Positions 46,507-56,174 of a DNA stretch of 64,000 bases are shown one piece after another; within the stretch, counting starts at the first letter, position 1; every line of letters begins with the position of its first letter. The stretch comes from Plasmodium coatneyi. Lineage: Eukaryota > Apicomplexa > Aconoidasida > Haemosporida > Plasmodiidae. Location of the stretch: NCBI RefSeq assembly GCF_001680005.1, contig NC_033564.1, positions 496,001-560,000 on the forward strand, written 5' to 3'. The position numbers and the translations under genes are program-made. A model generated the notes under the pieces. It was not told the origin of the DNA. It ran no database searches and saw nothing but the letters and a program-made list of their open reading frames with translations.

Positions 46507-48591
46507 TCAATCCACGGGGAACTTATCCCGCAGAGAAGCGTAGGCGCTGTAAATGTAGGGGGAAGCGTGAAACGAATGGGGAGGAGAATGGATGCCATTC
46601 TTATGCACATACGAAGTAATCCCAATGCTGTAGAAACTGAAATAATTTTTATATAAACAAAAATAAAAAATAAAAAATATGGAAAAAGTGGAAAAAAAAT
46701 AAGCAACGAAAATTTCATTCGTGGTATGGAAATATTTCGAAGTAAAATAACTTGTGTAAAGGAAAAAAAAAATAAGAACATAATAATAAAACAAAATAAA
46801 CTTTAATAACAACACACACAATTTTCTGTTGTACTTAAAATGGAAGTAATCAGAGCTGACCTTCTGATGTCTTATGGTGTACTCAATAGCCTTTGTCTCA
46901 AGAGATATAATGAACAAAAGGGTGGAAAATAAAATAACGTGATCTGAGTAGTCAAAGATATGCATGTGCTCCTCCTCTTTGAAGTAGTGAAATTTAAAAA
47001 TGATATACTGAATTATGGATGGGATAAAATACAGAATGAAGAGGCGATACATTATTATTAAAAAGTATATAAAAAATCTGCGAAAGTGTACCAGCGTAAT
47101 TGGGAAGGGAGAAAAAAATACGTGAATGCATCCAAGAAGAATGATAAAGTAGAGGAATATTCCTTTGTAATAATATCGTAAAATGTTGCTAATTAATTCG
47201 TTGTACACATAACATGGGGTGTCGAAAAAATCATCCAAAAAGAAGTAAAAAGGAATTGTTTTTAAATTTGCTATGTACTTTTTGAAGCATCCATTTAGGC
47301 TCTTCAGACTGGCTATCGTTTTTATTTTTTTCCTTATTTTGCTCAGAAAGGTGATGTACCTGCTTGCGTTTCGCATTTTCTCCATTTTGTGGTACACCTC
47401 GTAGTAGCCTTCATACGTCTTTATGTCTTCCAAAATGTGTCCATTGTTTAAGGAGGTGGGGAAGTTTTTCTTTTTCACGTTTCTTTGCCCCCCGTTGGTG
47501 GAGTTTTTCAAAACAGTGCCGTCCACGCATATTCCAAAATACAACGTGTGCAGCATGCTCAGCAGCACTTCGTCCTTCAAGTATTTGCTTATGTGCTTTA
47601 CCAACAGAGTGATGTCTTTCCTCTTCGGCGAGTGTTTTGGCTGCTGTTCCGGATGGGGTGGGGAATTTCCCCCCAACAAGGCGAAGTCGTGGTAGTAGCA
47701 TATATCGTCCAGGTAGAGATAAAACAGGGACTCCATATCCACGTAGTACTTTTTCCTATACGACTTGGTAACACGCATTAACTTCTTGAAACGGGCGTAC
47801 GTCGCAGCTACTTCCCCACCGAATTTTACATAGTCCTCATTCAAGAACTGCTCCACTACTACATCGTTGGAGTTATCCAATTCTTTCGCAAAAAGGGCGT
47901 TCCATATTTCGTTAAAAAAAAAGGTAACAATTTTGAGAACACATTTTTTACCCCATAGTATGGCATCGTAAAAATTGGTAAAATGAAATAATTTTTTTTT
48001 TTTATTTAAGCATATGAATATTTTGATATCTGCGTTTTTCTCCTTCTTTTTCTTCATTTTCTCTATTTTTTTTTCCGTCTTTTTGTAATGTTTCCCTCGT
48101 GTGAAATAGTATTTGAAATTTAAGCCTTCATTTGAAAGGTCATTAGTGCAGTTGATTAACTGATCTGGGTTTTCGTGTCGGACGGGCTCTCCTCCCTCTT
48201 CAGCCTCTGTACGATAATGTGTATACCCACAGGACGACAAATCCTTTATGCTATTCAGGACCTCGTATAGGTGCTTTTCCCTCACTTGGAAAAGCTTAAA
48301 GCTGAAGTTAAATGACCCGATGAGCAGCACGAAAAAAAACACTACAAAGAGGAACACCTGAAATAGGACTATACTCCTGGTACTGATTTTTATCTTTTCT
48401 CCTTCCAGTCCGTTTGGCTCACCGTTGCTCTGCGCGCCGCCATTCTGTTGGCTGCCATCCCTGCCTTGTCTACCATCTTTGCCTTCTTTCTCGCTGCTAC
48501 TACTCTCTTCAACCGCGCCCCCATGACTTCTGCCCTGCCCTTTCCGTTGGGTGACCTGGCTCTTACTGACAGGCCCTTCCTTACCATCCAT
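46507..48591 (-). CDS. multi-spanning membrane protein, possibly membralin-like
   Basis: This is a single exon of 694 residues from the ATG at 48591; the frame opens slightly upstream only through a GTG. A hydrophilic Gly/Ser/Gln-rich N-terminus of about 70 residues precedes one hydrophobic helix (about 71-95). A lumenal-type domain of about 350 residues follows, rich in Lys, Tyr and Phe with a few Cys. The C-terminal third has at least five hydrophobic spans (for example FLYFIILLGCIHVFF, FIYFLIIMYRLFILYFI, LLLKFILFYYYVLIFFFLY and IFVAYFFSTFSIFFIFYFC). One early helix, a large lumenal loop and a cluster of late helices is the layout of membralin (TMEM259), an ER-associated degradation factor. 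The similarity is architectural and I could not confirm it at motif level. It may equally be a Plasmodium-specific membrane protein. Confidence 0.72.
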   Translation of the reverse strand: MDGKEGPVSKSQVTQRKGQGRSHGGAVEESSSSEKEGKDGRQGRDGSQQNGGAQSNGEPNGLEGEKIKISTRSIVLFQVFLFVVFFFVLLIGSFNFSFKLFQVREKHLYEVLNSIKDLSSCGYTHYRTEAEEGGEPVRHENPDQLINCTNDLSNEGLNFKYYFTRGKHYKKTEKKIEKMKKKKEKNADIKIFICLNKKKKLFHFTNFYDAILWGKKCVLKIVTFFFNEIWNALFAKELDNSNDVVVEQFLNEDYVKFGGEVAATYARFKKLMRVTKSYRKKYYVDMESLFYLYLDDICYYHDFALLGGNSPPHPEQQPKHSPKRKDITLLVKHISKYLKDEVLLSMLHTLYFGICVDGTVLKNSTNGGQRNVKKKNFPTSLNNGHILEDIKTYEGYYEVYHKMEKMRNASRYITFLSKIRKKIKTIASLKSLNGCFKKYIANLKTIPFYFFLDDFFDTPCYVYNELISNILRYYYKGIFLYFIILLGCIHVFFSPFPITLVHFRRFFIYFLIIMYRLFILYFIPSIIQYIIFKFHYFKEEEHMHIFDYSDHVILFSTLLFIISLETKAIEYTIRHQKVSSDYFHFKYNRKLCVLLLKFILFYYYVLIFFFLYTSYFTSKYFHTTNEIFVAYFFSTFSIFFIFYFCLYKNYFSFYSIGITSYVHKNGIHSPPHSFHASPYIYSAYASLRDKFPVD

Positions 48592-50172
48592 GCTGCGCAC
48601 TTGCCACTAACATGTACCTTAAGTGAGTACACGTACGGTTGTATAGGTATATGTATGCACATGTGTATAAGTACATACGTACGTGATGATCTTTTCCAGT
48701 GTGTGTGTGTGTGCGTGGGTGGGGAGAGCTTATTCGCTTTGCTGGCTATGTGTTTCCATTCGCATGCAGTAACAGGAGCATTACTTCCTGGTGTGTAAGC
48801 AGCTCTTCCTACAGATGCATTTTATTTCACAGAGTGGGGATCTCTTCTCAACGGCGTGGGTATATGGGCTGCTCCCCGGTACATCTCCAGCTATTTCGCA
48901 CCCGCCCGTTATATTAATACGACAAGAACGCACACTCTTCTCGCTAAGTGTTTCAAACTGCTTCTTCCTTGGAGGAGTGGGAGAGCGAAATGCAAAACGT
49001 ACGAAAAGGGGTATATATTAATCAGAGCAGCAAAAAAAAAAATATATATACTGGCGCGATTGCAGATGAGCAAGCCGATGAGACCCCTGAAAAAATTCGT
49101 CACTTGGGGATGGCACTGCTTCGTACCTCGCTGGCCGGAAAGGAGGAAAATATGCGCGCGCAGAGGACGCACCGTTTCGAGGTCCGCCCTGGAAATGCCA
49201 ATTGGGGGTCTCCACAATTTCGCTCTTCTAAACTTTGCAGCTTTGCATTTTCCCATTTTTCCGACCTCTCCCCGCGGGAAAATGGGAAATATATACTTCC
49301 CCATCCCTATGAGCATTGCCGAGATGTGCGTGGCAGAATGTAATTCTCGGCCTTAACAAATAGAGTGAGGTGCACACATGTATACACGCACGTGCAAAGG
49401 CATCCCCTGGGCATCGCGCATTTGGACGTAGCTGTGGAAACTCGTATTCCCCTTGCTCATTTCTCCACCGGTGCTTATTAACCTTGATAGGGCAATTTAG
49501 CCCCCCCATGAATGCCCAAAATGTGTAGTACCCCTTCGGTTTGTAACGTACATGGCAAAAGGGAGAACATACAAAAGGGGGTGGCTTCCTTTTCCCGCAC
49601 CGATAAGCAACCTACTCAGGTGGGGCCACCGTCCGAAGCTCAGTTTTCATTTCATTGGATGGCACAGTGGAAAGGAAGGTAAAAGAGTACACCCATGGGT
49701 ACACTCCAACCTGTGTCAATGCTCCATTGCGTTTAAAAAAAGGCAAAGAGATGCACAGAAAGGGTATAGGGAAAGAGTTCTTTTAAAAATTAGACCAAGT
49801 GTAGAAAAAAAGAGTCCTCACAGCAACTCGGGGTGTAATAATATACCCCTTCAGTGGAATTGCTTCCATGGAGGATGAATCAACTGGGGTTGGTAAAGAA
49901 AAAAAGAAAAAGACACGCATGAATGGAGTTAACGCCTTCCTAATTTATAAGAAGGTGCACCAAGTCCATTCACGCAAAGTACATACATGAGAGTAGCTTA
50001 GCAAATGTTGATAAGTAGGAGCATGTAGTGGAGGATGGTAGGTATTAGCAGTGCGATTGAAAATTTAAAAAATTGGCATGGATTAATAAGTAGTGCACGC
50101 TGCGCAGATGGCAACGATTAGAATGGGGAGCGGCGTGGGTGATGCATCCAATCCAAAGTTTTGTGACCCCCC
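48592..50172. other. intergenic region, membrane-protein gene to MAP kinase gene
   Basis: Both flanking genes are on the minus strand, so this holds the promoter of one and the 3' UTR of the other. Several overlapping open frames at 48856-49356 occur on both strands, but none has a domain and they mirror each other in composition. They look like chance frames in GC-richer DNA. Confidence 0.55.
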
Positions 50173-51720
50173 CTAGACGTCGTTGTAGAAGGAGCCCTCG
50201 TGAACGCACAGCTTTGGTGGGATGACCAACTCTGGGTGGAAGGACTGGATTTCCTTGAGAAAAATGTACCGGAGCTGCGTCTCTGAAAGCATCATCCAGT
50301 CATCGAAGGGTAGAATAATCTTACTAGCAGTAAATCTCTCGAAGTTTATTTTTCTAACGTCCTTCAGGTAGGGGTGACTCAGAGCGTTGTTTATTGTGAT
50401 CCTATTCTTAGCGTTAAATTTAAGCATAGACTGTAGTAAGTCAATTCCATCCTCTGAAATGGAGGGGAACTTTTTTCTAAAGTCTATTCCTTCCCTAGGT
50501 GGGAAGAGTTTAATATACCTAATGACGTCATCCTTCTTGATACTCTTAAGATCATCTTGCGAGGGGGTTCCTATAACGTTAAAAATTATGTTAAGCTGAT
50601 CTCTGTTGCTTTTTTCATGTACCTTTTTGGAGTTATGATCAGGAGAGAGGGGAAAACAAGAGGAACCCGGAAATAATGGGAACCGATTGGTAGGGTTATT
50701 CACATGACTTTCCAACATGTTTAACAATTCAGCGAATATACAACCCGTAGACCAAATGTCAATTGAGTTGGTATAATTTTCTTGTAACAAAATAAGTTCT
50801 GGAGCTCTGTACCATCTGGTCACCACATGACTGGTTAGTTGTTTTTTCAAATTTTTATTGTGTGGACCTGGTTCTTCATTTTCCTCCTTCTCTTCTAAAT
50901 CCTGTACAATATGTATGTCATTCTCACAATTGATCGTTCTGGCTAATCCAAAATCGCAAATTTTAACGGAGCAGTCTTGGTTCAGGAGACAGTTGGCTGG
51001 TTTCAAATCTCTGTGTATAATACCAGACTCATGAATATACTTTTCCCCCAACAGTAAATTGTAAAGGATTGTCTTCACATGTTCCTCCGTTAAGAAAATT
51101 GGCGTTTTAAAAAGTTTCTTCAGATCAGAATCTGCTATTTCGAGGACGATATAGAGCTCGTCAAAATGTAGCAAATCCTCGGGGATGATCAAATCGTGCA
51201 ATCCAATTATGTAGTTACTTTTTAGTCTGTTCAAAATGGTTATTTCTCTTAGAATTCTCTTACAGTCGATTAGATCCTCGAACATTCTATTCACCTTTTT
51301 GATGGCGACGTTTTTGTTCGTGCTTCTGTCATAGGCTAGGTACACGTACCCGTAGGACCCCCTCCCTATCAGATGCTTGATTTCGTAGTTGTCTGGCACC
51401 TTCACGTTTTTTATAATTGCCTCCTTTATGTTGATCTTTTCGTCTCCCACTTTTTCCCCGCCAACAGCTGATGTGGCAACTTTTTGGTCCTTCCCATTCT
51501 GGCCTTTCTTCCCCTCCACAAAGGTGCACTGCTTAGCTCCTCCCCCCTGCGTCTTCCCCTTCACATAATCACTTTTTGCCACCTTCTCCTCCCCGTCTGT
51601 GGCCTCCGTGCTGGTGTTACCCTTCTTCAAGGAAGCCGATTTCGCAATTAAGTTATTCTTTTTCTTGGCATTTTTCTCTTCCCCATCTGTGTTGGACAGC
51701 TCCTTTTTCTTCTTGAGCAT
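50173..51720 (-). CDS. MAPK2: atypical mitogen-activated protein kinase 2 (TSH activation motif)
   Basis: From the ATG at 51720 this is a 515-residue kinase, close to the P. falciparum Pfmap-2 length. Residue numbers count from that start. An N-terminal extension of about 110 Lys/Glu-rich residues precedes the kinase domain. The glycine loop GRGSYGYV is at about 119-126, the lysine in VAIKKVN at about 141-142, HRDLKPAN at about 236-243 and DFG at 256-258. The activation segment reads LTSHVVTRWYRAPE, with TSH at about 296-298 instead of the usual TxY. This is the known hallmark of the malaria MAP kinase 2, which is needed for male gamete formation. An acidic insertion (DLEEKEENEEPG) sits between DFG and TSH. 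An in-frame ATG at 51786 would add 22 residues. The frame upstream of that opens only through GTG. I prefer 51720 from family length. Confidence 0.93.
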   Translation of the reverse strand: MLKKKKELSNTDGEEKNAKKKNNLIAKSASLKKGNTSTEATDGEEKVAKSDYVKGKTQGGGAKQCTFVEGKKGQNGKDQKVATSAVGGEKVGDEKINIKEAIIKNVKVPDNYEIKHLIGRGSYGYVYLAYDRSTNKNVAIKKVNRMFEDLIDCKRILREITILNRLKSNYIIGLHDLIIPEDLLHFDELYIVLEIADSDLKKLFKTPIFLTEEHVKTILYNLLLGEKYIHESGIIHRDLKPANCLLNQDCSVKICDFGLARTINCENDIHIVQDLEEKEENEEPGPHNKNLKKQLTSHVVTRWYRAPELILLQENYTNSIDIWSTGCIFAELLNMLESHVNNPTNRFPLFPGSSCFPLSPDHNSKKVHEKSNRDQLNIIFNVIGTPSQDDLKSIKKDDVIRYIKLFPPREGIDFRKKFPSISEDGIDLLQSMLKFNAKNRITINNALSHPYLKDVRKINFERFTASKIILPFDDWMMLSETQLRYIFLKEIQSFHPELVIPPKLCVHEGSFYNDV

Positions 51721-54617
51721 TTTCTTCTTATTTATTTCATGCGCTGTGAACGTCCCACGACGTGGCACATAAGTACATGCACACATGCGTGGAATTGTAC
51801 AAATGTAAGTGTATGCTTCCTCTATATTTATGTAGACCTCATCAATAGAGGGGCACACCTTCAACGTCACTACAATTATGTGCAGGGATGGAAATTCATA
51901 AAATGTTTACCCCCACCTACAAAAAAAATTGGCTTAATTTTTACTTCCCACTAAAGTGTGTATGAGGAGGGAAAAAAAAATTCCACACTGGTTGTATGGG
52001 ATAGGAGAAGTAAATATAACTCCTTAGAGGCTCATGTACGAGGGAATGTAAATGTAATGGATGGACTGCCTTCCAAAGTTTACACTTTGGGTTTTATGGG
52101 GTGGACGCGCATAGGAACGAAAAAAGAAAAACTACTGTCATATAAATGGAAATAAAAAAATATTTTGGAGAGAAAAAAAAATGTAGCATCATCCTCATCC
52201 CTTTTCACTTTCTCTCTTTCTGCCTTTCTTATTTTTTTTTTTTTTTTTCCTTTTAGGGACACCCCTCCCACTGTAGGAAGTCCCCCTATGTGCTTATGAA
52301 TTCCACGAATTCATTTCTACAAGACAAGCACACTTGTGCTAAGGAAAAAAAAAATTTTAACCAAGTGGAGGTACAAAAAAAAAAAAAAAATAAAACATAA
52401 AAAATGAACGTAAACAGCAAAACGTAAACAATAAAACGTAAAAGATAGAACGTAAAAAATAGAACGTAAAAAGGAAAACGAAAAAAGTAAAAAATAAATG
52501 GGTTCACATTTGAAGGAGAAAAAATAAATCGCCTTGCAGCGGGTTCAAATTGTTTACTTCTTTCCCACCTGGCACATGTTCTTCCTCGACATAGAAAAAT
52601 GGATACCACTAGGAGGTGCTAGCGAAGATGCGCCCAAAAGTGTGCACATGTTCATTCATTGTTAACCGTGTAAAATCCCACTCAGGGGGGTCTTCAAATT
52701 TAGGGAAAGCGCAGAAATAATTTTCCTCCTTCCAGCACATGCAAAAAAGAAAATACCACATCGCTGCTTAGGTGCTTAGCCGTTTAGCCGCTTAGCCACT
52801 TAGGTACTTCTCCACCTTACCCACGATTTTTACGAAAAAAAGTACCGTCCGATAAGCGATCCATTTAGGGAAACGCGCCTCCTCCCCCAAGGATTCCACT
52901 TTTCTTCCTTCTCACAAATCGTGTGTACAAACGTATGACCCCATAAAATGGGAAACGTGCCTGGTCCGCGAGTTCATCTATCCATGTGGGGCCATTTACA
53001 TGAAGTGCCCCATTCACTTATCACCACGTCGTTTTTTAAGCCATTTGAAGGGACACTCCCTTTTTCACCACATTTCCCAAAATGGTGATTATGCCTCGTG
53101 GGGGGTGTACACAGTTGCAATGGAGGGGTCACTGAAAAAAAAAGTTCCTTGGCAGTGGGACAGGAAAAAGGGGTACCCTCAAAATGGAGGTAATTCCGCG
53201 TACATAAAGTATTTCCTATAAAGGAAGTGCTAATTTTTGTAAGAATTTTTTTTTTTCTTTTTTGTTCTCTCATGGAATTTATTCCCCAAGTTGAGGTTCC
53301 TCCTCCACCCCAAATAGTAAAGGCATACGGAGGTTTATTTTTCGATGTGATTATCCCTCATTGTGATGTCCCCCTTTTGCCACACGCAATGGTGTGATGA
53401 GTTATTTTTTCGAAAAGGAATTCAAACGTGAAATGGGAAACCCTCAGCGCGGGAAAAAAAAAAAAAATAAAATAATAAAATAAAATAACCACCATAATGA
53501 CTTCCCCTTTTTTAACGCCATAAATAAAAGCTAACCAAGAGGTGGCTGTGCCAAATAAGACGTTGTTTTTTCTTCTACCATCAGCAGGAATGACGGGTGT
53601 ACGTGTGTCCACTGTGGCACAAGCATTATTCCTTCTCTGGACACGCAAAGGAGACCCTCGCGGGTTTTTATTTACTTCAAAAAGGAAATGGAAAATAAGA
53701 GGCAACTTCCTCTAACTTAAAAGCGATCATTCGGAAGCACCTTTTCTGGGAAGTCCACTTTATGCGATTAAAGCTTTTTGTGATATGACATCACCCATGC
53801 GTGAATTGGCTTATCTATTTCGACATACAGTACGGCAAAATGAAAGAGGAAAAAAAAAAAAAAAAAAAAAACATTCTCCCTGATTCCGTCCCTCTCTCAT
53901 AATTCCCCAAATAACGTTCTCTGATGAGGGTGCGTCCAATGCTTTTTTTTTTTTTTTTTTCTTATTTCCCCCTTTTTTTGTGTGCCCTTTTTTTCACCTT
54001 AAAAATATTTCTTAATCGTCACGAGTTCCATTTAATCACATGAGGAGCACTAACGGTAGTCGCGCTTTGGTCCCATTTTCCTCCCCATAAGACAGTAGCA
54101 GAGGTGTCGATAGAACTCCCCCTTCCCTTCCCTTCCCAAAACTGCTTTTTTATGTTTGTATTACATGATGTAGCATATTAGAGAACACGCAGGGGAGAGA
54201 AAAGAAAAATTGAGCAGTTGTGCACGATCGGGGGAAAGAGTATAATTTCTCGAACACACTCGAAATACCACCCTTTGAGGAACAATTTGCCATCCAGCGA
54301 AAGCGGTAAATAAGACAAAATTTGCCCCATTCGTAGGCCATCTTTAAAGGTAGGTGTTCACAGAAAAAATGAAAAAATATAATAGAGAAAGTGCGTGCAA
54401 TTGCATAAGATATGCTACTATAAGTCTAGTTTAAGATGCGTTAGTGGGTCGAGTGTCTACTTATAAATGTGCATGTGCATATAACCCTCTACATGTGTGA
54501 GGAAACCACCACCCCCCAATGCGGCGCTCTGCGCATTTGCCGAACTCTCTGCAGGATACCAACATCCTACTTACCACACACACCTGCAACTGTCGCAACA
54601 ACCTCGGGGGCAATAAA
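51721..54617. other. divergent intergenic / shared promoter region, 2.9 kb
   Basis: The gap lies between MAP kinase 2 (-) and the Tctex light chain (+). It contains an AACGTAAA-type repeat (listed separately) and several long A or T runs (near 52381-52390, 53457-53467, 53850-53870 and 53943-53960). An ATG-initiated 63-residue frame on the minus strand at 54341-54150 has no recognisable domain, and I leave it uncalled. Confidence 0.55.
52405..52497. repeat. short tandem repeat (AACGTAAA-type)
   Basis: About six to eight degenerate copies of an (A)AACGTAAA-A(A/C)A(G/A)(T/C)A unit are spaced 12 to 15 bases apart, in the promoter region between the MAP kinase and the dynein light chain. Confidence 0.75.
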
Positions 54618-55434
54618 ATGAATGGAAGTAGTAAAGGAAACACGAAAAATGAGGAAAGTAACGATAATGAAAAAAATAACAAAGAGGAGAATAAAATAAA
54701 TGTGGGGGGGTTTCAATTCTTTGCTAATACCTGCGAAGAGAAGTTAAAACTTTTTTTGGAAAATTATTTCAGCGCGAAAAGCAGCGCGGATTTAACCTTC
54801 AAAGCAGAAAATCAAGTGGTGGGAATACACACAGGTGGTAGCGATGAAACCAGTGGCGAAGCAGATGGAAACGAGGGACACACAAACTGCAATAGTAATG
54901 ACCATATGGCGAATGACTCCTCCTACGAGAACGAAGACAAGCAGGAAAATTACTTTGAAAAGAACCCCCCCATCAAAAGCAATTACGACAAAATAGCCAT
55001 CAACCTGGTGGATGAAGTGCAGAAGTTCATAAAGCCCTACGTCAATGAGCGGCACAAAATTGTCGTCCAAGGAATTATCGGGGAGAACAGGAAGCAGGGG
55101 GTACGCAGAAAATGGGCGAACAATCGGGAAAAGTTCCTCCCATTGTATACACACATGGGGCATATAAACCATTGCGGCTTTTCCTATTCCGTAATGGCAA
55201 TGCACTGCCCAACGTGAAGTCCCACCAACGGTGGCCTCCCGTTAATTGTACATACAGAAAAAAAAAATGAACATCTTAAAACGGTTAACCGTTCGCCTGT
55301 TCCTTTCACCTATGCAGATTCACGTTGCCTCCAAGTCCCTCTGGAACGTCGAAACAGATAACTACATTTCGGCCAAGTACGTCAACGATTTCATTTTTGT
55401 CACCGTGATGGTCTTCCTTTTGTACAACGAATGA
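54618..55434 (+). CDS. Tctex1-type dynein light chain (DYNLT family)
   Basis: Exon 1 is 54618-55100 and exon 2 is 55318-55434, joined in phase 0 by a GTACGC donor and a TATGCAG acceptor, giving 199 residues. The C-terminal 90 residues carry the Tctex1 fold signature: YDKIAINLVDEVQKFIKPY, then HKIVVQGIIGENRKQG, then ASKSLWNVETDNYISAKY and a final FVTVMVFLLYNE strand. These light chains sit on dynein intermediate chains and link motors to cargo or axonemal arms. The first 110 residues are an acidic, Asn/Glu/Lys-rich extension that most family members lack. The frame is open to an earlier ATG at 54519, but the ATG at 54618 has the A-rich context usual in Plasmodium. This is the last gene of the conserved core before the PIR/telomere-repeat island. 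Confidence 0.9.
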
Positions 55435-56174
55435 AGGAAAAAAAAAGAAAAACTGTAGGCCATATATTCATTCCCTTGGTAGAATTATGACACTTGCGCT
55501 GACCTTAGCGAATTTAAATTTTAATCCTTTGGTCAAGTCTTCTTCGCCATAATTTTTTTTTCCCTCTTCGCTTCTATGCCTGTGTTTGTCAATTTTCCCC
55601 CTTTTATTTTGTGTTCCTTTTCAACATAGCCGGTGGCATGACTTTGTGCGAACGGCGAAAAGGAAAAATTGGAAAAGGCAAAAAAAAAAGGAAAGCTATT
55701 CAAAAGGGCTGCATATCAAACGTGGGTTTAAACATATGCCAACTTGAAAACAACAGTCGAGTCCTGTTTTTCACTTTTTTGCGCTTTTTTTTTTTCACCC
55801 ATTTTTGTGCTATTTTTATTTTATTTTTTTTTTTTTAACAACTGTACCGTTTAGCCTACCTGCATACAATTTTTAGCTAGCCACTCCATTTTTACCGAAC
55901 CTGTTCATATATTTTTATCTTTTTTTCTGTTTTTTCTTTTTGCTTTCTTTCTTTTATTTATTTATTTATTTTTTTTTTTTTTTATTTTCCCTTCCATTGA
56001 TATATATGAATAATTTCATAAGGAAGCATACTCCACACTGGGCGCCAAAAAAGAAAAAAGAAAAAAAAAGAAGCATGAAAAAAAAGAATTATCAACCTGT
56101 TTTGAGATTGCATGAACTCCGGGGTTATTTATATTCTTCCCGAAGGAGAAGGAAACATTACATTCCAATGTGTT
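55435..56174. other. boundary between conserved core and PIR island
   Basis: This convergent gap is very T-rich (T runs near 55783-55850 and 55920-55985). It marks the change from conserved single-copy genes to variant-antigen and telomere-like DNA. No gene is seen. Confidence 0.6.

Noticed and set aside
48856..49356. Stacked open frames on both strands
   Set aside because: They overlap each other on both strands, have no domain and arise from locally higher GC content.
54150..54341. 63-residue ATG-initiated minus-strand frame
   Set aside because: No domain, no targeting signal and no supporting neighbour or splice structure. It is too short to call alone.
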